The position numbers and the translations under genes were made by a program. Shown here piece after piece: positions 7,075 to 15,956 of a stretch of DNA of 64,000 nucleotides. Below the pieces are notes generated by a model. The model searched no databases. It worked only from the letters and a program-made list of their open reading frames with translations, and was not told the DNA's origin. The stretch is from JBGSPQ01 sp964346765 (lineage in GTDB: Bacteria; Patescibacteriota; Gracilibacteria; UBA1369). The DNA lies in the NCBI GenBank assembly GCA_964346765.1, contig CAYFWB010000003.1:1-64000 (forward strand). The letters run 5' to 3'. Position 1 is the first letter of the stretch; every line of letters begins with the position of its first letter.

Positions 7075-9926
7075 TGACATCAAAGACAATCACAACCCGA
7101 CTTTTCAAACTGAGCGTGCTACTCTTGGTATCGTCACTTATGATCAACTTTACGCCGGCTTCCGGAAGCATAACTGCTGTCCAAGGAACCAATGATTTCG
7201 GCGATCAAATCAATCTTGAAAAAATCAAAAACAAATTGACAGATTTCAGATCAAGATTTGTTGAAAATGAAAATTATTTTTCGAGCAAAATGCCGGACGG
7301 CAACATTACAGTTCAAAAAAACGGACTGATGAAATACAAATTCAATTTACCCGACGGCGAAATATTAATTAACGAAAAATTGCTTAACACAAACAACATC
7401 AAAGCGCGCGGAATCATAAGTATAGCGTCCAAATTTTATAAACAAATTAGTCTTGGAGAAATCTACGATGGAATCAATCTAACATTAAATAATCAAAAAG
7501 GCAGAATCGAAAAAAAATTTACCATGACTCCCGGAACCGATCCCTCATCAATTCAGATTAAAATCGATCAAGCGGAAAATCTTGCAATCTCACCCACGGG
7601 AGAATTAATCATTAATTCAAAAATCAAAGCAAGCAAACCTCTGGCTTTCCAAAACCACAATGAACGCCAAAATCAAATAAAGGCGGATTACAGATTGATC
7701 AACGATAATACTTACGGATACAAAGTCGGCGAATACGACAAAACACTTCCTTTGATTATCGACCCAATTCTCTATTCAACCTACCTTGGAGGTGACGATG
7801 TCGAAGAATACACATCCGAAGTCAACACCTCGGACAACATTCTTACAATCGCAACCGACCCCGGAGACAGCAATGAATACGTTTATGTAACGGGCTATAC
7901 CAACAACGGTGGCGACTTCCCTTCCGACAACTACCTGCCACCGGCAGATCCTTCCGAAAGAGGAAGCACAGAAGTTTTTGTTGTTAAAATGCCGCTTGAT
8001 CTTAGTGAAATCACGGCCGCCGCCATGATAGGCGGAAACGGCACCGACACATATCCCTCTATTACAAACGACTCAAATGGTAATCTTTATGTCTATTTTA
8101 GAACAAACTCAAGCAACATACCCGTGACCGATCTTTCATACCAAACTATCCTCGCGGGGAACTATGACACCGCTGTAATTAAACTTAATCCGGCTCTGGA
8201 CACAATACTGGCGGGAACATATTTGGGCGGATCAAATTCGGATCTCCCCGCTAATATAGTTACTTCAAACGGCAAAATTTATTTAAGCGGCACAACAGAC
8301 TCGGCAGGAGGAAATGATTTTCCGGTAGGACCCACTTCAGGCGCCGAAGAAGTATTCAGCCATCAACCTGGAACTACCAACATGGAACTTTTTCTTGCCA
8401 GAATGGACGATAACCTAAGCAACAACGAATATATAGGTACATATATTCATACTAACAGCGGTGGAGGCTTTATTGACGTACTGAGCACCGACACCAATCC
8501 CGACAATGACATAATTTTTATAACCGGCCGCGCCGACAACGGCCTTGAAACAGCCTTAAATGTTTACCAACCGACTTATGGAGGCGGCACTAACGATAAT
8601 TTTATCGCCAGATTCGACTCAAAACTTACCACCATGCAGACGGCCACATATATTGGCGGTTCCAGCTATTCCAACGGCGAAGGTTCAATTAAAATATACG
8701 ATTCCGGCGGCGGCGTATACAGAGTAGTCACTGCCAATGACACCATAGACAGCACACAGTTTTTCCCTGCCCTTCGAACAGACGGATCAAACAACAGATA
8801 TGACTATGACGAATATCCCAATAACGGAGCAATAAACAATTGTAACGATGACGACGTTTATATCGCAAATTTCAATTACGATCTGACCGAAGCCGATGTA
8901 GCCTTGATCTGCGGAAATGGCTACGATTTCCATCCGCGCGCTGTAATTGACAGTTCAAACAACATTTATCTTTCCGCCAACAGCAATTCATCCAACTTCC
9001 CTGTCACAGACGACTCTTATATGGCCCATGAAGCCGGATTTTATGACATCGCTATGATTAAATTATCCTCCGATTTAAGCACAAAACTGGCATCTACTTA
9101 TCTCGGCGGATCCGAAGACGGAGATCTGTACGGTGTTGGCATGGACTTTGACGCATCAGGTAATTTTTATATCTCCGGACAAACATTTTCACCGGATTTT
9201 CCAACAACTCCCGATGTATACAAACCTGTTAACGAAACATATTTTTCAGATTATTTCATAACCGGATTCACCAACGACCTGACTTCCCCATGTGCTCCCA
9301 TGCTAAACAATGAAGATACAGACGGAACGGGAGACATATCGTCCGTTTCCGAAATGTGCCTTGGCATAAAAATCAATCCCGGATCAATTTACTTTGAACA
9401 CTACCCGTCTTCATTCAGTTTCCCCTCAAAATATTCAACTACCGTTGCCCAAAGCAGTTTTAACAATACAACAATAGAAGCTAATGACGTCCTGACAATC
9501 AAAGACCTCCGCGGTAACGGCGGATTCGATATCACAATCCAAGCTTCCGATCTCACAAATGGTGTCGAATCAATCGACCTTTCCAACCTATATGTAGTTT
9601 CATCGGCGCCACCGCAAAGCGCACTCGATAATATCGATACTGATCTGAACGGCACTACTTCCGCACAAGAAATAGTCTATGCCGACGGATCGATCGGACA
9701 GAACATAACAAGTACGATTAAAACAACCGGAGACATCACCTTCCCCTCTACTTATGAAAACGACGGCGAAAACTTCGGTTCAGGCATTATCACACTATTA
9801 AATGCCGCGTCGGACACTCATTATTTAAGAGCAAGTCAGGCATTAAGTTTTTATCTCAACATTCCTCCCAATCAAGACCCCGGAGCCTATACATCGATCT
9901 TCACAATAGACCTGATTCAAAACTAA
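7074..9926 (+). CDS. Second SBBP-repeat surface protein with WxL-like C-terminal domain
   Basis: This 950-residue paralogue of the upstream gene starts within its stop codon. It has a signal peptide (about residues 10-33), the module before the propeller (about 40-235), then about seven SBBP repeats marked by STYLGG, GTYLGG or ATYIGG (about 238-745). A short cysteine-bearing linker (EDTDGTGDISSVSEMC) leads to a WxL-like C-terminal domain (about 775-950). Its key segment is LTIKDLRGNGGFDITIQAS, followed by LSNLYVVSS and a closing strand FTIDL. It lacks the Fn3 domain of its neighbour, which suggests duplication followed by divergence. It ends just before the terminator of the opposite-strand 6S-like RNA and has no terminator of its own that I can see. 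Confidence 0.85.
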   Translation: MTSKTITTRLFKLSVLLLVSSLMINFTPASGSITAVQGTNDFGDQINLEKIKNKLTDFRSRFVENENYFSSKMPDGNITVQKNGLMKYKFNLPDGEILINEKLLNTNNIKARGIISIASKFYKQISLGEIYDGINLTLNNQKGRIEKKFTMTPGTDPSSIQIKIDQAENLAISPTGELIINSKIKASKPLAFQNHNERQNQIKADYRLINDNTYGYKVGEYDKTLPLIIDPILYSTYLGGDDVEEYTSEVNTSDNILTIATDPGDSNEYVYVTGYTNNGGDFPSDNYLPPADPSERGSTEVFVVKMPLDLSEITAAAMIGGNGTDTYPSITNDSNGNLYVYFRTNSSNIPVTDLSYQTILAGNYDTAVIKLNPALDTILAGTYLGGSNSDLPANIVTSNGKIYLSGTTDSAGGNDFPVGPTSGAEEVFSHQPGTTNMELFLARMDDNLSNNEYIGTYIHTNSGGGFIDVLSTDTNPDNDIIFITGRADNGLETALNVYQPTYGGGTNDNFIARFDSKLTTMQTATYIGGSSYSNGEGSIKIYDSGGGVYRVVTANDTIDSTQFFPALRTDGSNNRYDYDEYPNNGAINNCNDDDVYIANFNYDLTEADVALICGNGYDFHPRAVIDSSNNIYLSANSNSSNFPVTDDSYMAHEAGFYDIAMIKLSSDLSTKLASTYLGGSEDGDLYGVGMDFDASGNFYISGQTFSPDFPTTPDVYKPVNETYFSDYFITGFTNDLTSPCAPMLNNEDTDGTGDISSVSEMCLGIKINPGSIYFEHYPSSFSFPSKYSTTVAQSSFNNTTIEANDVLTIKDLRGNGGFDITIQASDLTNGVESIDLSNLYVVSSAPPQSALDNIDTDLNGTTSAQEIVYADGSIGQNITSTIKTTGDITFPSTYENDGENFGSGIITLLNAASDTHYLRASQALSFYLNIPPNQDPGAYTSIFTIDLIQN

Positions 9927-9959
9927 AAAAAAGATTCTCTTGTGATGACAAAAGAATCT
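9925..9959 (-). terminator. Intrinsic terminator of the 6S-like RNA
   Basis: On the minus strand an 11-bp stem (AGATTCTTTTG / CAAGAGAATCT, one G-T pair) with a TCATCA loop is followed by seven T. The + strand has no T-run, so this serves a minus-strand transcript. The only candidate upstream is the non-coding RNA. Confidence 0.8.
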
Positions 9960-9961
9960 AA

Positions 9962-10120
9962 TTAAAAGCTCCAGCGTGCCGTATACCTTCACAGATACTT
10001 ACGCCCCCGATATCTGATAGGTGGGTATCCTCGTATTGCGACCACGATCGCAATCATTTTGGATTCCCTTAAGGCTTACGAAGAGAGAGTAAATGTGTTT
10101 TTAACGAACAAACCAGAGTC
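9962..10120 (-). ncRNA. ssrS: 6S-like RNA (SsrS)
   Basis: No ORF occupies this strand, yet it has its own promoter (TTGATT-17 nt-TAATAT) and an intrinsic terminator. The RNA would be about 160 nt before the terminator. Its middle contains AAGCCTTAAGGGAA, a short hairpin ATTGCGA/TCGCAAT, then GAGGATACCCACCT. E. coli 6S RNA has the same order of landmarks around its central bubble (AGCCTTAAAAC then ACACATTCACCT), and Firmicute 6S RNAs have ACCCACCT forms. The ends can pair (CTCTGG at 10118-10113 with CTGGAG at 9974-9969, with G-U pairs), giving the long closed rod expected. 6S RNA mimics an open promoter and binds RNA polymerase holoenzyme. The call is from memory of the family, not a covariance search. 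Confidence 0.65.
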
Positions 10121-10126
10121 AACATA

Positions 10127-10155
10127 ATATTATTGCGACCCGCACAAAAAATCAA
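10127..10155 (-). promoter_or_regulatory. Promoter of the 6S-like RNA
   Basis: On the minus strand TTGATT (10155-10150) and TAATAT (10132-10127) are separated by exactly 17 nt, putting the start near 10120. The -35 box overlaps the U-tract of the protease terminator, so the two units are tightly packed. Confidence 0.65.
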
Positions 10156-10185
10156 GGTTTTTTCGCTTACATAAGAGCAAAAACC
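10146..10185 (-). terminator. Intrinsic terminator after the M50 protease gene
   Basis: The minus strand reads GGTTTTTGCT, an 8-nt loop, then AGCGAAAAAACC (one bulge), followed by TTGATTTTTT. It lies about 60 nt after the protease stop codon. Confidence 0.6.
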
Positions 10186-10243
10186 CCAGACACACCTTAT
10201 CTAGCATATCACTAAATCATACTGAATTTCAAGACAATCGCGT

Positions 10244-10864
10244 TTACGTACCTAAAAATATAGCCGATTTAATAACCGTATAAATAGAACCGATAAACTC
10301 ACTCAGCATAGAAAAGCCAAAAAAACGAAGCAATAAAAACCTGTCTATCAACAAGAAAAGCAAAAAATAAACAGTTCCATTCCGCAAGTACAAATCATAT
10401 TGATACTTATAGCGTTTTGGAACAAGCCAACCCACAAATTTTGAACCGTCCAGAGGAGGAAAAGGCAACATATTAAAAGCGAAAAGGATAATACTGATAT
10501 CCAACAAAATCTGCAAAAAGATGAAAGCTTCGTCAAAAATTCTGTCGCCGAAATATTTTAAAGGAATCGCTATAATAATAGCAAGAACAAGATTGGACAA
10601 AGGGCCCGCCAAAGCGGTAAGAGCTTCATCGCGTCCTCTATTCTTAAAATATGAAGGATTAACCGGCACAGGCTTTCCCCAACCGATGTGAATCAAAAAC
10701 ATCATGATCGTTCCCAGGGGATCCAGATGTTTTAACGGATTCAAGCTGACTCGCCCCTCAAGTTTAGCTGTGGGATCGCCCAGTTTCAAAGCCGTCCAAG
10801 CATGTGAAAATTCGTGAATTGTTATAACTATTACCAAAGATGCGATCAAATAGACAAATTCCAT
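10244..10864 (-). CDS. Site-2 protease family (M50) membrane metalloprotease
   Basis: This 206-residue polytopic membrane protein begins with a helix carrying the zinc motif HEFSH (residues 17-21, HExxH with catalytic Glu18). A later segment NMLPFPPLDGSKF holds the third zinc ligand, the Asp of the family's N.PxxPLDG motif. About four membrane helices are visible. It matches the compact, PDZ-less M50 class, which cleaves membrane-embedded substrates, but its target cannot be inferred. The gene is divergent from rpmB with about 60 nt between starts. It ends in a good intrinsic terminator. The length is normal for this short subclass. Confidence 0.85.
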   Translation of the reverse strand: MEFVYLIASLVIVITIHEFSHAWTALKLGDPTAKLEGRVSLNPLKHLDPLGTIMMFLIHIGWGKPVPVNPSYFKNRGRDEALTALAGPLSNLVLAIIIAIPLKYFGDRIFDEAFIFLQILLDISIILFAFNMLPFPPLDGSKFVGWLVPKRYKYQYDLYLRNGTVYFLLFLLIDRFLLLRFFGFSMLSEFIGSIYTVIKSAIFLGT

Positions 10865-10923
10865 AAATTAAACTTGAAAAAACAAAAAAGCATGATAGAC
10901 TGCTATGGCTTAATATATTGATT

Positions 10924-11160
10924 ATGTCTAAAGTCTGTCAACTCTCGGGTAAAAGGCCCGCAACCGGTAACAATCGAAGTCACTCATTGCGCGCCACCAA
11001 AAGAAGGTTCATGCCCAACGTAACTAAAAAAACAATTATCGATCCTGTAACCGGCAAGAAGATCAAAGTCAGAATCAGCGCCAGCGCTCAAAGAACTTTG
11101 ATGAAAAATCCCGGAAATTTCAGTCAAGAGCTTAAAAAACTGGTAAAAAAGGCGAGATAG
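10924..11160 (+). CDS. rpmB: 50S ribosomal protein bL28
   Basis: This 78-residue basic protein opens MSKVCQLSGKRPATGN and contains SLRATKRRFMPNV, the typical L28 signature for the large-subunit protein. It lacks the CxxC zinc pairs of some L28 forms. I chose the ATG at 10924 over an in-frame TTG two codons upstream because it matches the family N-terminus. A TAATAT hexamer at 10911-10916 is only 7 nt before the ATG; if it is the -10 box, the mRNA is leaderless or nearly so. There is no Shine-Dalgarno sequence. A strong terminator follows. Confidence 0.95.
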   Translation: MSKVCQLSGKRPATGNNRSHSLRATKRRFMPNVTKKTIIDPVTGKKIKVRISASAQRTLMKNPGNFSQELKKLVKKAR

Positions 11161-11192
11161 TTAATACTTGATGCACTATTTTAGTTACAATC

Positions 11193-11220
11193 AAAAACCC
11201 GCTTCTCAAGCGGGTTTTTA
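11193..11220 (+). terminator. Intrinsic terminator after rpmB
   Basis: A perfect stem AAAAACCCGCTT / AAGCGGGTTTTT with a 3-nt loop ends in a T-run, about 30 nt after the rpmB stop. Confidence 0.85.
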
Positions 11221-11282
11221 TAAAAAGGTTGTCGCAAAACCCGAAAATCAAGTAATATAACGCCCGCCTGAGCTTAAAAAAC

Positions 11283-11545
11283 GCGAGCGAAGATTCGNNN
11301 NNNNNNNNNNNNNNNNNNNNNNNNNNNNNNNNNNNNNNNNNNNNNNNNNNNNNNNNNNNNNNNNNNNNNNNNNNNNNNNNNNNNNNNNNNNNNNNNNGGT
11401 CTCGTGGGCCCCGAATCACAGAGCGAGCCGAGCCGGCAACCTATAAAACAAGCGAGCGCACGGCGCGAGCGCGCAGGCGAGCGAAGATTCGGGTCTCGTG
11501 GGCCCCGAATCACAGAGCGAGCCGAGCCGGCAACCTATAAAACAA
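11283..11545. repeat. GC-rich tandem repeat of 94-bp period, interrupted by a sequencing gap
   Basis: The segment GGTCTCGTGGGCCCCGAATC and its continuation to AACCTATAAAACAA occurs identically at 11398 and 11492, a 94-bp period. GCGAGCGAAGATTCG precedes the second copy and also stands directly before the N-run at 11283-11297. Each unit has an 8-bp hairpin (GATTCGGG/CCCGAATC). It is far richer in GC than its surroundings and ends directly at the first base of tRNA-Ser(GGA). The flanks of the gap join in register if the real gap is zero or a multiple of 94 bp. No coding content is evident; function is unknown. Confidence 0.8.
11298..11397. other. Assembly gap (100 N)
   Basis: Exactly 100 N lie inside the 94-bp tandem repeat. 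The round number marks a scaffold gap of unknown true size, probably caused by the repeat. Confidence 0.95.
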
Positions 11546-11635
11546 GGAGAGATCGCATAGTGGCTTAGTGCGCACGCTTGGAAAGCGTGTAACGTCGCAA
11601 GGCGTTCGAGGGTTCGAATCCCTCTCTCTCCGCCA
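11546..11635 (+). tRNA. tRNA-Ser (anticodon GGA)
   Basis: A 90-nt class II tRNA with acceptor arms GGAGAGA / TCTCTCC, anticodon loop CTTGGAAAG (GGA, reading UCC/UCU), a long variable arm (TAACG TCGCAAGG CGTTC), a GGTTCGAATCC T-arm and an encoded CCA end. Confidence 0.95.
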
Positions 11636-11824
11636 ATTAAAAACACCATTATAACAACGTCTGCCGATTTAAAAAACACACCGAAACCAGTTGCCGTGCC
11701 AAGTTCAGTCCAGATCAACTTTAGTTCGGTATTGAAAAACTAATGAAAAAATCTATATCTACTACCCCACCTGTCCGAAACAGGCCAACACCATGTGGTC
11801 ATATTCGCCCAAGTATAAAGCAAC

Positions 11825-13750
11825 ATGAAACAAGAATACAACAAAATAAACGACTATAGCTTGATCGGGGATCTGCTTACATGTGCTTTAGTTGGCAAAG
11901 ACGGATCTATAGACTGGTATTGTCTTCCGCATATAAATTCACCAAGTGCTTTCGCCGCCGTTTTGGATAAAAAAAAGGGTGGCAATTTTTCAATTAAACC
12001 CTCCGGAAAATATACATCGCGACAAAATTATCTGGATTATACGAATATCCTGGAAACCAAATTCAAAACATCCGGAGGTTATCTGACAATAACCGACTTT
12101 ATGCCGGTTAAACATGTTAAAAGACCATATGAAAACACTTTCCCCACTATATACAGACAAGTTAAGTGCACGCGCGGCAACGTGGAAATAGAAATCGACT
12201 TCAACCCGAAATTCAACTACGCCCGCTCCGAAACTAAACTGAAACCCATTGAAGAAGGTGTTGCCGCGGAGAATAACAGAGAAAACCTCTACCTCAAATC
12301 ACCCGTTTCTTTAAAAGTTACGAATGAAGAAGCTAAAGGCGTTTACAAATTAAAACAAAGAGAAACCCTATGGTTTGCTCTACAATACAACGACGACCGC
12401 AAAATAACCGACAAACACTGCGAAAACGCCTTCAAAACAACCAATGCCTTCTGGAACAGCTGGGTAAACGACTCCGACGCCTACCAAATAGAAACCGGCT
12501 TGTTCAAAAGCCCTTGGAAAGAAATAATTATTCGTTCGGGCCTGGTCTTAAAACTATTAATGAATGACCTTACCGGCGCCATTTGCGCAGCCCCCACCAC
12601 TTCCCTGCCGGAAGACATCGGCGGTATGCACAACTGGGACTACCGCTTTAACTGGATTAGAGATGCCGCCTTTACGGTACGCGCGCTCTATAAGCTGGGC
12701 TATGTAAACGAAGCGCGCAAAAATCTGGAATGGTTCATGCAAATTTGCGCCAAAAACCCCAACCCAAAGGACATCCAAGTCATGTACGGACTCAACGGCG
12801 AAACAGACTTAAAAGAAGAAGAACTAAACCACCTTTCCGGCCACAAAAACTCCAAACCCGTGCGCATAGGTAACGGCGCCGCCAGACAAAAACAATTGGA
12901 CATTTACGGTGAACTGGTAAATGTATTCTATGAAACCAGTCGCTTTGGCATGGACCTGACCGAAGAAGAATGGGACCTCTTAACCCGCGTCGTAAATTAT
13001 GTCTGCGAAATATGGGAAGAACCCGACGCCGGCATCTGGGAAGTTCGCGGCGGCTATCAACACTTTGTACACTCAAAATTGATGTGCTGGGTGGCTATTG
13101 ATCGCGGTTTGAAAATCGCAAAGAAACAAGACAAAAAATGCCCGCGCGAAAAGTGGAAAAAAGTCGGTGAAGAAATCAAAGCTTCAATTCTTTACAAAGG
13201 TTTCAATTCCAAACTGAACAGTTTTGTCCAGGCATACGATTCAGAAACATTGGACGCTACAAGTCTGTTAATTCCCATCATGAAGCTTCTTCCCTTCAAC
13301 GACATCCGGGTCCAAGGAACAATCGACGCTATCATCAAAAACCTCACAACCAAAAACGGTCTGGTTTACAGATACAAGACTCCGGACAACACAATCGCAG
13401 GAATACCGGGCACCGAAGGCGGATTTCTATTATGCTCCTTCTGGCTTATCGACGTGCTTGCCTACAGCGGAAGAATCGACGAAGCTCGTGGCCTGCTATT
13501 AAAAATGTTGGACTTTGCCTCCCCAACCGGACTTCTGGCCGAAGAAGTGGACCCAAAAACCGGTGAAGCTTTAGGCAACTATCCACAAGCATACAGTCAC
13601 ATCGGACTGATCAACAGCGCCCTCTTTTTGGAAAAAGCGCGCAGAAAAGGTTTAAAGGCACTCACAAACCTTGAAATGAAAAACATCACGGTTAAACTGA
13701 AAAACATCATCAAAGAAACTCAGGCCATTAAAAAAGCAAAGAACTACTAA
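11825..13750 (+). CDS. Glycoside hydrolase family 15 protein (glucoamylase/trehalase-like)
   Basis: This 641-residue protein has the GH15 two-part layout: an N-terminal beta-sandwich starting NDYSLIGDLLTCALVGKDGSIDWYCLPH (about 9-36), then an (alpha/alpha)6 barrel. Barrel hallmarks are GGMHNWDYRFNWIRDAAFT (about 266-284), TEGGFLLCSFW, and LLAEEVDPKTGEALGNYPQAYSH near the end, which bears the catalytic Glu. No signal peptide is present, so it acts in the cytoplasm, probably on alpha-glucosyl polymers, maltodextrin or trehalose. The family includes glucoamylases, glucodextranases and trehalases, and sequence alone does not separate them here. A weak promoter (TTGAAA-16-TATATC, 11732-11759) lies upstream. 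The photolyase gene follows by 11 nt, probably in one operon. Confidence 0.88.
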   Translation: MKQEYNKINDYSLIGDLLTCALVGKDGSIDWYCLPHINSPSAFAAVLDKKKGGNFSIKPSGKYTSRQNYLDYTNILETKFKTSGGYLTITDFMPVKHVKRPYENTFPTIYRQVKCTRGNVEIEIDFNPKFNYARSETKLKPIEEGVAAENNRENLYLKSPVSLKVTNEEAKGVYKLKQRETLWFALQYNDDRKITDKHCENAFKTTNAFWNSWVNDSDAYQIETGLFKSPWKEIIIRSGLVLKLLMNDLTGAICAAPTTSLPEDIGGMHNWDYRFNWIRDAAFTVRALYKLGYVNEARKNLEWFMQICAKNPNPKDIQVMYGLNGETDLKEEELNHLSGHKNSKPVRIGNGAARQKQLDIYGELVNVFYETSRFGMDLTEEEWDLLTRVVNYVCEIWEEPDAGIWEVRGGYQHFVHSKLMCWVAIDRGLKIAKKQDKKCPREKWKKVGEEIKASILYKGFNSKLNSFVQAYDSETLDATSLLIPIMKLLPFNDIRVQGTIDAIIKNLTTKNGLVYRYKTPDNTIAGIPGTEGGFLLCSFWLIDVLAYSGRIDEARGLLLKMLDFASPTGLLAEEVDPKTGEALGNYPQAYSHIGLINSALFLEKARRKGLKALTNLEMKNITVKLKNIIKETQAIKKAKNY

Positions 13751-13761
13751 ACCCGTCCCAA

Positions 13762-15156
13762 ATGGATATCAAACCAAAAAGAATCCGTTCGCTCAATAAT
13801 TTAAAAGCCTCAAAAGGACCAATTATTTACTGGATGAACCGCGACATGCGCATGAATGATAACTGGGCCCTTCTGCATGCCCAAAATTTAAGCACCAAAC
13901 AAAACCGACCCTCAATCATAATTTACAATCTTGTAACCGACTTCCTTGGAGGGGGATCAAGACAAATTAACTTCAAAATCAATGCCCTCAAAGAACTTGA
14001 AAAATCTCTGATCAAAAAAAATATTCCCTTTATTATCCTGATCTCGGACCAATCCGAATCATCATCAACACTTCAAAAATTTTTTCAAAAATATAAACCC
14101 GGAACCTTGATCACAGACTTTTCTCCGCTTAAAATTTGCGACAAATGGATTAAATACATCAAAAAAGACCTTCCCGTAAAATTCATCCAAGTCGACGCCC
14201 ACAATATAGTCCCCTGCTTTCACGCTTCGCCAAAACAAGAATTCGCCGCCTACACCTTTCGCCCCAAAATACATAAACAACTACCCGAATTTCTGGAAGA
14301 ATTTCCCCGATTAAAAAAACAAGCTGAATCACTGGTAGACAAACTGCCGGCCAAAATCAAAAACCATAAAAACGACTGGAAAACAATTGACAAAACATTA
14401 AACCGTTTAAACAATAAAACAACTAAAAAAATCCCCACGACAAATCAATTTAAACCTGGAGAAAAAGCCGCCGCAAAAACCCTTTCGTATTTCTTTGAAA
14501 ATAAATTGAACAAATACGATGACGAAAGAAACGACCCCAACCATGACGCCCTATCAAATCTTTCACCCTATCTGCATTATGGAATGATTTCCGCGCAAAG
14601 AGTAGCACTTGAAGCACAAAAATACGACAAAAACATCTCGGCTCAGGAATCATTTTTAGAAGAACTAATTGTACGCCGCGAACTTTCAGACAACTATTGC
14701 CACTACAACAAAAACTATGACAACCCCAAAGGTTTCCCTAATTGGGCAAAAAAAACACTTCACGAACATGCCGATGACCCGCGGGAATATATCTACACAA
14801 AAAAACAGTTCAAAAACGCGGAAACACATGACGACCTTTGGAACGCCGCCCAATTGCAAATGGTAAAAACAGGCAAAATGCACGGATACATGCGCATGTA
14901 CTGGGCTAAAAAAATATTGGAATGGACTCGTTCTCCGGCTCAGGCCCAAAAAATCGCCATCTACCTAAACGACCAGTACGAACTGGACGGCCGCGACCCT
15001 AACGGATACACAGGTATAGCCTGGTCGATCGGCGGAGTACACGATAGAGCATGGGGAGAAAGAGACATCTTCGGAAAAATCCGCTTTATGAGCTATAATG
15101 GGGCCAAATCAAAATTCGACGTTAAAAAATATATTCAGACCTGGCTAAATGACTAA
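13762..15156 (+). CDS. phr: Class II deoxyribodipyrimidine (CPD) photolyase
   Basis: This 464-residue protein would use FAD and light to split cyclobutane pyrimidine dimers. Class II features are the N-terminal YWMNRDMRMNDNWALLHAQ, the VDAHNIVPC segment, and the C-terminal FAD region with MRMYWAKKILEWT, YLNDQYELDGRDPNGYTGIAWSIGG and HDRAWGERDIFGKIRFM. Length is usual for the class. It sits between the GH15 gene and a pseudouridine synthase whose start overlaps its stop by 8 nt. A photolyase implies at least occasional exposure to light in the organism or its host. Confidence 0.93.
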   Translation: MDIKPKRIRSLNNLKASKGPIIYWMNRDMRMNDNWALLHAQNLSTKQNRPSIIIYNLVTDFLGGGSRQINFKINALKELEKSLIKKNIPFIILISDQSESSSTLQKFFQKYKPGTLITDFSPLKICDKWIKYIKKDLPVKFIQVDAHNIVPCFHASPKQEFAAYTFRPKIHKQLPEFLEEFPRLKKQAESLVDKLPAKIKNHKNDWKTIDKTLNRLNNKTTKKIPTTNQFKPGEKAAAKTLSYFFENKLNKYDDERNDPNHDALSNLSPYLHYGMISAQRVALEAQKYDKNISAQESFLEELIVRRELSDNYCHYNKNYDNPKGFPNWAKKTLHEHADDPREYIYTKKQFKNAETHDDLWNAAQLQMVKTGKMHGYMRMYWAKKILEWTRSPAQAQKIAIYLNDQYELDGRDPNGYTGIAWSIGGVHDRAWGERDIFGKIRFMSYNGAKSKFDVKKYIQTWLND

Positions 15157-15856
15157 ACAAAATCATACGGAAATAATCCGCATTAACAAATTCATTGCCG
15201 ACTCGGGCTATTGTTCCAGAAGAGAAGCCGACAAACTGATCGACCAAAAAAAAGTAAAAATTAACGGTCAAACAGCCATACACGGAGACAAAGTAAGTGA
15301 AAAAAACACAATAAGCATTGACGGAAAAACAATTAAACATCGAAAAACCAATATCTACATTGCCTTCCATAAACCGTTCGGAACTATCACCACAACAGAC
15401 AAAAAAGCCGACAATAGGATTTTGGACTACATCGACATCAAAGAAAGAATCTACCCCGTCGGCCGCCTCGACGTCGAATCATCCGGACTGCTTTTACTAA
15501 CCAACGACGGCTCCATCGTCAACAAACTCCTCAAATCCAAACACAAAACAGAAAAAGAATATCTTGTAACCGTAAACAAGCAACTAACTGACGAATCACT
15601 AAAACGCCTGGCCGGCGGCCTTAAAATCGACAATCAAAAAACACTTCCAGCCCGGGTAATCAAACTGTCACCCAATCAATTCAAAATCATTATCGTTCAA
15701 GGCTTAAACCGCCAAATCCGCCGCATGTGCGAAGCTTTGGGCTACAAAGTTAAAATCCTGAAACGCGTCAAATTCGCCGGTATAGAATTAAACGATCTGC
15801 CGCGCGGCAAATGGCGCCATCTTAAACCGGAAGAGATCAAACAATTAACCAAATAA
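15149..15856 (+). CDS. RsuA/RluB/RluF-family rRNA pseudouridine synthase
   Basis: This 235-residue protein has an N-terminal S4 RNA-binding domain (about 8-65; IRINKFIADSGYCSRREADKLI). A pseudouridine synthase core follows, with motif GRLDVESSGLLLLTNDG (about 106-122), whose Asp is the catalytic nucleophile, and QGLNRQIRRMCEALGY (about 176-191). It isomerises a specific uridine in rRNA. The exact target (16S U516, 23S U2605 or U2604 by E. coli numbering) cannot be decided; the C-terminal part is closest to the RluB/RluF type. It is translationally coupled to the photolyase gene through an 8-nt overlap. Confidence 0.9.
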   Translation: MTKQNHTEIIRINKFIADSGYCSRREADKLIDQKKVKINGQTAIHGDKVSEKNTISIDGKTIKHRKTNIYIAFHKPFGTITTTDKKADNRILDYIDIKERIYPVGRLDVESSGLLLLTNDGSIVNKLLKSKHKTEKEYLVTVNKQLTDESLKRLAGGLKIDNQKTLPARVIKLSPNQFKIIIVQGLNRQIRRMCEALGYKVKILKRVKFAGIELNDLPRGKWRHLKPEEIKQLTK

Positions 15857-15878
15857 AAATGAAAACAGACTTTTCACT

Positions 15879-15905
15879 TTTACACATAACGGATTTCTAT
15901 ATAAT
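15879..15905 (+). promoter_or_regulatory. Candidate promoter of tRNA-Ser(CGA)
   Basis: TTTACA (15879-15884) and TATAAT (15900-15905) are 15 nt apart, about 50 nt before the tRNA. The spacer is shorter than ideal. Confidence 0.4.
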
Positions 15906-15956
15906 ACCGACGAATATTCAGCGTACATGAATATACTTTCAAAAATTCAATAATCC

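Noticed and set aside
9960..10145. tmRNA or SRP RNA at this locus
   Set aside because: There is no tRNA-like end, resume ORF or SRP GGAA-tetraloop consensus; the landmarks fit 6S RNA better.
11132..11718. Three minus-strand ORFs over the 94-bp repeat, gap and tRNA-Ser
   Set aside because: They run through N and a tRNA gene and share repeated out-of-frame peptide; no domain or start signal.
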